From Pectinophora gossypiella (lineage: Eukaryota > Arthropoda > Insecta > Lepidoptera > Gelechiidae), in NCBI RefSeq assembly GCF_024362695.1, contig NC_065423.1, positions 737,001-801,000 of the forward strand: 64,000 nt of DNA, given 5' to 3'. Below are positions 38,701 to 50,700 of this stretch, one piece after another (position 1 is the first letter of the stretch; each line of letters opens with the position of its first letter). The translations under genes were made by a program, and so were the position numbers. The notes below the pieces were generated by a model, which was given only the letters and a program-made list of their open reading frames with translations, did not search any database and was not told the DNA's origin.

Positions 38701-41700
38701 TCGCATGTGTGTGTGACAGCTTCGTGTTTGTACACAAATTGAAATGACACCAACTTTTGATGCAATGTTTTAATATGATATCTGCAGTAAATACTTCAAA
38801 ATTGTAGCTTAACTTAAAGATAATGTATGTAAGATTTCGCCACCTAACATTTCACTGGGTCAGAACTCTACACTAAACGAATAAATGGAAAAAAATACGA
38901 AAACTGCAGAAGTAACGCCATCTGCTGACGCAGCGTTACCTAGCTGACTGAAACGCATCACCTTAATGTAACCACACAGTAAGACAGAATGGATATTAGA
39001 GTGAGACATGGAACTTAAACCGGTGCTTCATTATAGGACAGTCACGTCTGTTCGCACCACGTTTAGGAAACTGTTGGCGCTAGTCCGCTCCCGGAGAAGT
39101 AAGGAGGCGGTTTTCTTCCTCACGATAGCATTAAGCCATCGGTAAACAGTACGCCTCTGGAAACATGCCAGATGCATTGCAGTGTTGTGGCAGCCGCAAC
39201 TACATCCTGAACGTGTTATTATACTGAACACGAAGAGCGTTGATTACCCTCACGGGTACCTGTAACATAACATAGCAAATACCCCTAGTATAGGTGTATA
39301 ACCTATACGATCTACGTTTTATTATAATACATAAATTGTCTTAGAACTCACACATTTTTTGATCAACTCCACAACTCCTGCGTCTCTTGAGAATAGCTAA
39401 CCCATAGATTATTTCTCTTGGTGTAATCCATGCGAAATATACTCGCTAGTATGCATCTCTCTTCATGTAAAATGTTTACTACGTTGTTCACATCGTACTG
39501 GTTAGTCAGATCATAGTCGTTGCTGTACTGCGTACCGGCATCTCAGTGGCATCCAGTGTTGGTTCAGTGAAGATTTCCTCACTATAGTACCGACAGAATG
39601 TGTAACATGACGATTGTAAGCCATTAGCTGAACCCTCGGTCCTTAGTGGCATATTTTCCAAGTATCGTAACAAAATGTGGTCGCTTCCAGGAAGCAATGC
39701 CGCGCAGACGCGTACTTCCTGCCGTCGCAGCGCTGCAAGCCGGCGCTGTTCGGCGTGCCGCTGCTGGTGGCGCTGCAGGAGGGGCTGAGCGGGCGGGCGC
39801 TGTACGCGCGCGTCTGGGCGCAGGTGGCGCGGCTGCTGAGTGCGCGCCCGCCCGCCTCCGACCTGCACAACCACGCCACCGACTGGTGAGACCCTACACG
39901 TTGACGTTATCGCACACGCGCAGCTGTGTGTGTGACGTAAACTAAAGTAACACCGAGAGGGCTGAGGTAACTCTAGCTCAGCCGCTGGTGGGGAGCCGAG
40001 AGTTACCGTTCTATATGTAGTATTATTCCTAGAAACCCCATATGGAAGCAATTCATCTAAAAATTAATATTGCAATTTGCGCACATAAAAATAAGTGTGC
40101 AATGTGTAACAAAAAGCTTGGTGAGGTGTGGGTAGTTAGTTCATCTTGCAAAGCATATACCTCTGATTACTCCAAGTATGTTATGTTATACATTTGAGAG
40201 AAAATAACAAATCTTAATGTAACATAACAACCTTATCAATACGTCCCTTTGCTGGGCACATGCCTCCCCTCAGTTAACGAAGCATTAAACCATCCGGAAA
40301 TCTACTCGAACACACGTAAATGTCAAAGCCTTTTCGAGTTTTAGTTAACTGAACAACTAAGATTTCTTTTCTTTACGAGTTCGAATCCTTGTTTGGATAA
40401 TAGATAATTGATGTCACGTGGTTTCCAGGATATGTGTTCGGTAAGCAATAGGCTCGCCCCTTATTACGTGGGATAGATATAGCTCGTGAAGAGTGGGTGT
40501 ATATACTATAGAACTCCGCGACCCCTGCGGAATGGTTGGAATATGTCATGTCGTCGCTGATGGCGCGAATTGACGCATCGGCATTTTTTGCCGAAACCGA
40601 TTTGCACCTTTTGCAATTGTCAATACTTTATAGACGCAAATCACTCGAGCAAAAAATGTCCGATCCGTCAGCCAGCAAAGTGAGGGTCGCGTGCGCGGTG
40701 TGTTGCAGCGACGACAGCCTGGGCTACGAGTACCCGTTCACGCTGCGGCTGGTGGCGGGCGGCGGCGCCTGGTGCGCCGCGTGCGGCTGGCCGGCGCTGT
40801 GCCGCGGCTGCGCGCTGCCCGCCGACACAGCGCCGCTCGTGCACGGAGTGCACGCCGCTGGTACGCTTTGGAACCCTTCACTTCATTGTCCGTTCGACTC
40901 TGCATTCCTATACAAGTCCATTATCACTTTTGTTATATTTTTATTGGAATATAAACATATACGAGAGCCGTCATGACACTCGTGACCCCGTTGGCAGAAC
41001 GCTCGACTCTGACTGTGAAATCGCAGGTTCGAAACCCAGACCGGGCCTAAACTAATGATTCGCCAATTTGTTTTTCATGTTTGGATCATAAAGCATTATC
41101 ATAAGATCAGCGGTGAAGGAAAACACCGTGAGGAAGCTCACATTTCCGAGAATTACGCTTCCGAAGTATGTGACCTAACCGTATTGAGCTGGTACTGCTG
41201 CTGTAGAGTAGGTTACACATCTCAAAGCCCACAATTTCTGAGCTTGACAAGTCAATTTCTTGGATATCGTTCACACCTTTAACTATTTTCTCGTGTTATG
41301 AGATCAATGACCTTATCGACCATAGTGTCAAGGTTACTATTGTGCACCAAAGACTCCTGGGTTAGCTATTTCAACCTCAGAAAAAAAAACAAAGTATAAC
41401 ATTTGGAGTGTCCCCGCAGGCTCGTCCCCGCGGCCCCGCCAGCGGTGCAGCGTGAGCCGCAGCCCGACGGCGGGCGGCAGCTCCCCCGGCGGCCCCGCCG
41501 GGCTGCAGCGGCAGGCCAGCGCGCGGCTGCACGACATAGACCACGACACCGACGACGTATGTATACATTTCTTTTGACGTGGCCGAATCACTTACACTGT
41601 TTGAGCGTAATAAAGTAACAGACGAGAGTTACGTTCGCAATCTTTGACCCAGTCAAACCTTCAAACTGGACATGTCAAATCTTCAGATCAGCTAAGCGGA

Positions 41701-44700
41701 CCCCGTGAGAAACGGGATAACGCTAGCTTTGGTTTTTACCCAGTCATTACCTCATTAATATACATGGATTGTGTCCTACCACCAGGAATCACCAGGCGTC
41801 CTGCGCCGGCTAGACATAGACGTGCTGCGGCAAATGTACCGGCGAGTGCAGTCTTCCGTGCTGATAGCCATAGACTGGGACCCCACCGCGCTGCATCTGC
41901 GCTACCAGTCCACACGGGAGAAGGTAGGCTGAGTTAAAACTCGTTTATTTCCAAGTATGATCATTACAACTGGACATTGGCATTGAGCGGAACGCAAGAG
42001 GGAAACCACTGCCCTATTTTTCCCTAAAACACACATGCTACACTGACAAGAGCGTGGCTCTTAAATTAATGTTGATGATCATCAAAATATACGTTCATAT
42101 TGGGTTTTGTAGGTATTCCCGTCGCGGGTTGGAAGGTCAGACAGGCAGACACTTTTATAAAAAAAAAACCTGTCAAATCTTCAGGTTCACAAAAATCACT
42201 TTGTGAACCCTGGCTTGGTTATGACATTACAGGCTGATAACTCTAGTGTCCGAAAGTAAGATGATCCGTGCCTCCGAAAGGCACGTTAAGCCATTGGTCC
42301 CGGACTACTTACTAATGTAAGTAACTAGTCGTTACATGAGCCATGTCAGGGGCTTTTTGCGGCTCAATAGTAAACCTGACACCAGGGTTGATGAGATCGG
42401 TCAGCCACCTCACAACCCACACGGTAGAAGAAAGACTAATGCCGGTCCAGCGGATGGACAGCGTTACTAGAATGTTTATATTATGATGTTTGCAGGCGTG
42501 GGTTGAACACTCGAGCGTGTCAGCGATGGCCGCGGAGGCTTCAGCAGCGGTGGACCTGAACAGCTGTTTGGCAGCGTTTACTTCGGAAGAGAGACTGGAG
42601 GAGCGCTACCATTGTGCCACGTGCCGCTCGGCGCAGCCCGCCACTAAGAAGCTGCAGATATGGCGAGCGCCGCCCATACTGGTACGTACGAGGGATTTGC
42701 CAGCCAGAAGATGATGAACGCATCGCGCGAGAGAGCGAGATGCTCTATTTTTTTTTTTTTTTTTTTATTGGGTGCCGACCTCATTCCCTCTTGGTCTTAC
42801 TTCAGTCTAAAATGGCTGTGTAAGCTGCTAAGGAGTGAGATGGAGAGCGCGCGGACTGTGTCTCGCTTTTACTAGGTGGCACACTGTAACAATGACATTT
42901 TGGCAAGCAACGTATGCTAATGTGTTCTATCGCTTACAAAAGCCTCCTCTGGTTCCAATCCTTTTTATCCCCAGCAATGTGCTCGCGGTCTTTACAGAAG
43001 CATCCAGGTCCTGCAATAACGCTTATATAGTTCGTCCACGGCACCACTAACACTAACTTTACCCACAGATAATTCACCTGAAGCGGTTCCAGTATGTGAA
43101 CAACAAGTGGATTAAGTCGCAGAAGGTGGTGAACTTCCCGTTCACGGATTTCGACCCCACGGCGTACCTTGCAGCCGTACCGCAGGAGACGATCCTGCGG
43201 TACAGGGAGCTGTGCAGCCAGCGGCGGCGGTCTAGCATGTGGCTTGACGATGCTATGAGAGGTTAGTGCTAGCGTTTCGTCATTATCAATCAGCCCGCGT
43301 CATCCCACTGCTAGTTATAGGCCTCCTGTATTTTGCACCACCCTTTCCAGCTAGAGTTTGATTTTGAATCTCAGCCATGATACATACTGAGACGGTAGTA
43401 ATTTACTATTAATAAGTGAGGATTTTTACACAGGACTAAATAGAATTATGACTGTCAATAAGAAACTGTGTTAGTTTTTTTTCTAGCCTATTGTATCGCA
43501 TTGCTGGGCAAAGGCCACTCCCTTGCTTTTCCATCACTTTCTGTCTCTTCACTTTTCGTCAAAAGCGTCCAGGTCATCTCGAACGCTTCCTAGGCCGGCC
43601 CCTCTATCCTGGAGGTGTCCCGGGAGGTTGAAACGGGAAGAAATCTGTCATAAGACCTGTCGTGCTGTATGGTTCCGAATGTTGGGCGACAAAGGAGACG
43701 GATGAAAGAAGAGTATAATGTGGCAGAGATGCGAATGTTAAGATGGATGTGTGGTGTGACCAGAATGGACAAGATTAGGAATTAATATTATAAGAGGAAG
43801 TCTGAAAGTAACGTCGGTCCCTGAGAAATTTAGGAGTAACAGGAAAGGCATATAACGAGGAAACTTATGAGTATGAATGTGGATGGTTATAGGGGTAGGC
43901 GACGATCCAAAAAAGTGTGGATGGATTGTGTAAAGAAGGATATGTGTGTGAAAGGTGTGAGTACAGAGATGACGACTGACAGAAATGACTGGAAGAGGAA
44001 TACATGTACGGTCACGAGCATTAATATGTATACACTTTGGTACCATGTCACATTAACTTTTTTGACAAATTGAACTGTGAGTCTCACTAAATGTCAAATA
44101 TGTTAGTGTGACAGAGTCCTAAAGTGGGTACATTATATTGCTCATGACTGTAGTGCCGAGCCCACCTAGAGTAGGATAAGAGCAGTCGAGGATGGATGAT
44201 GGGTGGATATCTGCAAATATGAGCAGTCCGTTTCTATTGATTGCGTCACAGAAACGATATCGGAGAGCGAGAGCGAGGACGAGGCGCTGCCTCCGGCGGG
44301 CGCCCCCCCGGGCCGCGCGGGCCGCCGCGCCTCGCTGGCCCGCGGGGCGCGGCCGCGGCTGGAGTCCAGCTCGCTGCACTGCACGCCCGTCACCGACGAC
44401 AACCTGCAGGACCACCACCAGCACCGCCTGCTGCCAGAGGTCGACGTGTTCGACCTCAAGGTACGACCGAAACATAACTATACCCCCATGTTCAATAACG
44501 GTCACTCTCCGCGTCATTTGGTATCGGGCATCCCCTCTGGGTCTCAAATGGCCGTAAGCCGCTATGGAGTAAAGGAGCGCGAGTGGACTGTATCTACTTC
44601 GCACTTGAGCGTTACACGGCACACGATCAGAATAAGATTTTTGAATGAAATGTCCGGGGTGTGGTAATAGCCTATTCCAATGAGATACTTTTTACGACTT

Positions 44701-47700
44701 GACTATGTAATTTCACAGTTATGACATAACATATACTCACAAATATATTCCCAATGATCAAGCTAGTCAGAGCTACATTCATAGTAAAATGGACTAAGTA
44801 TCCGCATTTCAGAGAACTGTCTGTTAGACCTTTATTTAATTGATTTTTTGTATACATTTAACGATGCCTTCTTCATTTACCTCGAACTTCCTCATTAAGG
44901 AGTAAGAGTTCAAGCGCAGACTATCCTGTCCCGCGTAGCGCGTTAAGGTGATTCGTTTTCCATACAAAAGTTGATGCAGTGCTACAGGAAAACGGATAGA
45001 GGAATATTGTTATAAAACCGATAAATAGTAATATTTTGGTGTATTATTTTCGCAAACTAACAAAAATTTAGGGTCCGAATACGAGAAGTACCATATTTCA
45101 GACCCTCAATTTTGATCAATTCTACATTTGTAGTGGTGCAGATTACAGTGTATTTGCTGAGCGTGTAGAGGTGTCAATGTTAGTTTGTGTGCGTGATAGT
45201 TTTTTTTTTCTAAAGGCTTTGACTACTTGACAAGTGTAATAGAATGTCAGTGACAATTTATAAAGAGATTTTGTATGAAGAGAATAAATATAAATAAAAA
45301 ACTAAAAATACTACAATCTGAGAAAAGGAATATTGGAAAAATATTTTTGTAATAACGTATCTTATTTAAACATTTTTAAATAATGGGTAAATACCGTGTT
45401 TTAAAAGAGGACATATATTATAATAAAAAATCAATACATAAAATGAAATGGCTGTATGGGCATAGTTCCCTGTGCCTTACCCTTCGGGGAAAACCAAATC
45501 AAAAAAGAAGTTGTTGCATTTGCCGGCCTAAATAGTAGTCATTTATAATTAATTGTTTTTCCATCCAACATACAGATTTATTTATATTCTCTTTGCCGCG
45601 GACTTTTTGGTGGGACCGGGAACGGGAAGGTTGCTTTCTTCATTGAATAATCTAAATAATCAATACGAAGTGGTGTTTTGTGGTTAATGATCACATTAGT
45701 CGGAAAACATTCCCGATAGTATTATTAAATCGGAATCTTCAATAAACAAAGTGTACCTATCTATTTTCGCTTTGCGCCAACAAGCCGCTTACTTCGTTTG
45801 GGGTTCGGAGTAGGAGTCTGCTCCGAGGGTGGGAGCTTAGGTTTCATCATTTCATTAATCATCATCAAGAAAAAAAAACACAAGACATGGCTGTATGTTC
45901 ATAGTTCCCTTTGCCTTGCCCTTTGGGAAAAAAAATAAGAAAAATTTTGAAATTCTTATGTATAATAATAATAAACAAACATCACAGACATCATGACAGA
46001 TCTAAAACTAAATAAAATATTTTTTCTATTTTCTATTTGACTTATTTATGAATTTTAATCAAGAAAACGTGATAATAAGTTCGACAGCAACCAGTTCAGG
46101 TCCCCGAAACAGCCCATTTCAGGAATCAGAATCAGAATCAGAATCATTTATTCAACGTAATTATCATGGATAAACTTGTTGAAGGTCAATGTAACATTTT
46201 TGAATTTACGTCATTTCGCAAGGTGTTATGGCTGAGGAGAAGAAATGACAAGAAACTGCAACAGCAACACATCTTTTAAATCAATGAGGGTACATTACAA
46301 GTTATTTAATAACTAGAGGAACACATTCAATACCAGACATTTTTATCATTTAGGTAATCATTAATCTTATAATAGGCTTTTTTACATAAAGTAAGCTTCA
46401 CGTGAGCTTTAAATTTGTTCTCTGACAAATTTAAAATATTATCTTGTATTTTATTGTAAAAACGTATACATAACCCCAAAAAAGATGAATTTAATTTACT
46501 TAATCTAGAATTTTGAACAACAATTTTATTTTTATTCCTTGTATTGTAAGTATGCCTTTCACAGTTTCTCGGAAGGAGAGATACATTTTTACGCACATAC
46601 ATAATGTTTTCATAAATATATTGACTTGCGACCGTCAGTATATTTATTTCTTTAAACAGCTCCCTTAAAGAGTCCCGACAACGCAGATTATAAATAGCGC
46701 GAACTGCCCTTTTTTGAATAATGAAAATAGTTTCTACATCAGCGGCTCGACCCCACAATAAAATACCGTAAGACATTATGCTGTGGAAGTAGCTGAAGTA
46801 GACAAGTCTAGCAGTGGGTACATCTGTGAGTTGTCGGATTCTTCTGACGGCATATGCTGCTGAACTTAGCTTGCCCGCTAGTGATACAATATGTGGGCCC
46901 CATTGAAGTTTTGAATCTACAGTAATTCCTAAGAAAACGGTGCGTTCAACAAAATCTAGTTTCTCGTCGTTAATTTTAATGTTATTATTTACTTTCTTTA
47001 CGTTTGGTAGAACAAATTTAATACACTTCGTTTTCTTAGCATTTAGAACTAGGTTATTTACTGTAAACCAGCTTAGAACCTGCGACACAGCGCTGTTTGC
47101 TTCGTCAAGTTCCTCTAACTTTCTATCGATTTTAAATATAAGAGAAGTATCATCCGCGAACAGTACAATGTCAGCTTGGTTCTGTACTACATAAGGTAAA
47201 TCATTTATATACACTAAAAAAAGGAACGGCCCCAAAATGGATCCTTGAGGAACTCCTATTTGAACATGAGAGCCCGAAGAAGTCGTACTATTGATTTGTA
47301 CCTTTTGTATCCTATCACCTAGATATGAATTTAACAAACTGAGAGCTCCATTATTTAATCCATAGTGCCTCAATTTCAAAAGCAAGGTCTCGTGATCCAC
47401 GCAGTCGAATGCCTTAGACAAGTCACAGAATACTCCTACGGCATTCTGCGACTTCTCCCAAGCATCGAAAATGTGTCGAACAAATGTGACACTCGCGTCT
47501 GTTGTAGACCGACCCTTAGTAAAACCAAACTGCTGGCTGTGAAGTAAGTTATTTAAATTAAAATGACATAGCAGTTGGTCGAGAATAATTTTCTCGAAAA
47601 TTTTACTAAGTACTGGTAGAATAGAAACCGGTCTATAATTCGTGGGGTCTGATTTTGTGCCCGATTTAAAAAGAGGTATAACTTTACTGATTTTCATTAA

Positions 47701-50700
47701 ATTTGGAAAAGTGCTATTTTCAACACTCATATTAAAAATGTAAGCTAGATATGGTGCTAAGATATCAATAACAGAGCTCATCAATTTGACAGACAATCCC
47801 CATAAATCTTTCGAGGTTTTAAGTTTCAGCTGTTTGAATACTTTAACAATACTACTCGGATCAACGCGTTTAAAATCAAATAATTCAGTGCAAGCAGTAA
47901 CATTACTTTTCAACAATATATCAGCTTGAACAGGAGAGGACCTGAGAGATTCTGTAGTTTTTACAGGGATGTTCGTAAAGAATTTATCAAAAACTTCAGC
48001 TACATCTTTATCTTGTTTAACTAACCCAGTGCTCGATTCTATATTATATTCTAATTCACGCGGTTTCGAAGCCTTTGTTTCGCTATTTATTACTTGCCAA
48101 ACTGCCTTTATTTTATTATCCGCGGTCTTTATTTTACTACTAATATGCATCTGTTTGGCTGTATAACACACTCTTCGAAATATTTTAGAATAATTTTTGA
48201 CGTAGCTTTTAAAACTATCAGTGTGTGTATACGTTTTTTCCTCATATAAAGAATAAAGAGTATTTCTACTTTTGCGAATGCCTACGGTAGCCCAGTCACT
48301 GAACTTGAATGATTGACTGTTGGTAACTACCTTTTGAGGAAAATTATTTTCAAATTCTTTATGGATAATAGTAAAGAAATCCCTGTAAAAATCGTCAGGA
48401 TTGTCTGTATCAAAGTTTGGACAAGGTAAGTTACTTATAAGACTATTTCGATATTTCTCTATCCGAGTATCAGTAATGGGTCGTGTACGAAATTTAATTT
48501 TCTGAACATTTTTAAGTACTGGAAAACTGACCAGCTGCCCACTGTGATCTGACTTAAAACAGTTAAGGATACTGTTGTCTTGAAAGTCACAATTGCAAAA
48601 AACGTTATCTAAACATGAGGCAGTTGTTTCTGTAATTCTAGTTGGCTCCATAAATATATTAACAAGGTTAAAAGATGTAAACAAACTTAGAAATCTAGTT
48701 GTAATTGAATCTACTTCATATAAATCAACGTTAAAATCTCCACACACTATAATGGCTTTATTACTTTTAGATATGACCTTCAGTACATTTTCCATCACTG
48801 ATTCAAAAACTGTGAAGTTAGCACTGTATGGGGGTCTGTATACGGCTACAACAATATGTTTCTCTGTTTCTATACATGAAATCTCCATAGTGCCCTCTAT
48901 CGAAAGTCCAGTAATATCTTTGCGTTCTTTATATTTTAAACTATTTCTGATAAAAATAAGGGAGCCACCACGTAATTTGATCTTTCGACAGAAAGCGCTA
49001 GCGAAATGATAATTTTTAAAACCGAATAACAATTCATAATCCTTCAACCAATGCTCTGTAATACATAAAATGTCAATAAAAAATGTCTCTAAAAATAATT
49101 CTACGTCTAATTCTTTGCCAGAGAAGCCTTGAATATTTTGGTGAACTAGTTTTAATATTCCAAGCTTCTCTTTTGTCTTATTGTCTAGTTTAAAGATGAA
49201 GTACCATTCGTGGTACATGGCTGACTACCGTCAATAAAAAGTTTTGTACTGTAAAAGACAGTACAGTCAATAAGTTTACTGCCTGGTCTGGCAGAAGTGT
49301 CTGTAATATAAAAAACTAGTACTGAACATATAATTTTTTTAAAGTACTTAGATAGATATATTCTATCTGTCGTTATTATACAATTTCGAATAAACTTATT
49401 CAAATCTAAATAAATAATATTACTATGATGACAGGTTCTGTTATAAAGGTGTTGGTTGAGAGAAAATATATAATTATTTTCCTCACTAGCTAATGTATTT
49501 GAGTATGGAAAAGAACAAATAATTAAGTTTCCACACTCAACAGTCATTAGTGACCTATGATACCTAGTCAATTGCTCTTTTGTGAGCCCTGTACTATTGC
49601 CTACTAAAAGAATAACGGTAGTGTTTGCATCATATTTACACTGGAATAATTTTGTGATGATTTGCGAATATGACGCGCCAGGCATGCACACCGGGCCCGT
49701 ATATATGGAAAATACTACTTCAATACGTCCCAGCCTCGTTTTTTTTTAACGTCCTCGTTATAAAAAGACGTCCTAACCTGAACTAACTAATCTAACAATA
49801 AACACCACGCGTAAATATATGTCCAGAAATGCGCTGTGAGTCGTCTGGACTGGGCGCGAAAACAACATAGAATTCGATTAGGTGCTAAGTGTCCCGCATG
49901 CTATCACCAGCTGTCACTGACATACGTATGAAGTCCCGCGGATTTTATTGGAACTAAATGACAAGTCATAATAATTATATGCGGATACTGCGACATCAGC
50001 GCCGTGCTTGCGGGACGTCCTGAAGCGCTATTACATCTTTCAAACGCGATGCGACAAAGTTTGAACCTACGCAATTTAGGAAAAATCTACCTTATTATTA
50101 CTGTACTGTGACCGTTATTTGTAAAATCATACAATACATATACACAATTCTTTATACACAATATAATTATTATGACATATTGTGGACTTTTCGGTATACC
50201 TACAAAAAAGGAACAATTCAACCATACGTTGTTTTGTTATATCTCAATGGGCTCAGGCAGCGTTTTCGCCGAAAGCTCCAAGTCGGCTATATTTGTAACG
50301 ATAATTATGTTTGACATTCATCATCATTTTTGAACCATTTTATACAAAAAAAATACTTGTATAAATTATAAACCCTAAAGCACGCCCATGAATCACTCTA
50401 CTCATTGGTGAAAACCGTATGAAAATCGGTTCAGTAGTTTTTTAGTTAGCCGCATGTTCACTGATGCGATTAATGCCTGTTAGAATTTTACAAAATAAAA
50501 AATACGGAAATTACGGAAGGTACTTTAGTGCAAAGTACATTATTGTATAATTATAATATTATTGGTAAAAGTGATACTTTTTGAAAATTCCGTAACAAAT
50601 AGACGGGTTCGCCAAATTCAATTGTAAAAAAAAATACAAAAAGTAAAAACAATTAAAACATGCACTTGGGTTTGAACCGTGAAACTTAAGAATGGCGGCG

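Larger units (their letters stand above)
34935..38966. mobile_element. TTAA-flanked non-autonomous element, copy A (intron 22)
   Basis: Bounded by TTAA on both sides, with a short terminal inverted repeat (TTAAGGTGATTCGTTT against TTAAGGTGATGCGTTT at the reverse-complemented right end). It is 4032 bp long, of which 1638 bp is an inserted Tc1 element with its TA duplication, leaving about 2.39 kb. No element-encoded ORF is visible. It matches copy B base for base over long stretches. TTAA duplication points to piggyBac- or Sola3-like mobilisation, but the TIR does not match any family I can recall. It begins 33 bp after the exon 22 donor. Confidence 0.8.
46124..49696 (-). mobile_element. CR1-like non-LTR retrotransposon, 5' truncated, nested in copy B
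   Basis: A 3.57-kb insertion absent from copy A. On the minus strand it has the end of ORF1, complete ORF2, a roughly 200-bp 3' UTR, and a short tail of TGATTC repeats in place of poly(A), a CR1-group trait. No clear target-site duplication is seen; the copies differ by a base or two at the right junction. Clade assignment (CR1/Daphne-like against Jockey) is by motif style only. Confidence 0.85.

Noticed and set aside
39031..39231. 66-codon minus-strand ORF with RRTVYRWLNAIVRKK-like text, suggesting a transposase helix-turn-helix
   Set aside because: Too short, no partner sequence on either side, and no inverted repeats. It lies in a USP32 intron and no supporting homology could be named.
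40536..40976. 146-codon ORF overlapping exon 24, read as a separate small gene
   Set aside because: Only the part from 40709 onward is conserved USP32; the upstream part is intron read-through with no splice or start support.
43867..44073. 68-codon ORF as a novel small protein
   Set aside because: It reads as the end of an RTE reverse transcriptase (RGRRRSKKVWMDCVKKDM), continuous with the decayed fragment just upstream.
44192..44667. Several long overlapping ORFs on both strands around exon 29
   Set aside because: GC-rich exon sequence keeps all frames open. Only the frame joining exons 28 and 30 gives conserved flanks.
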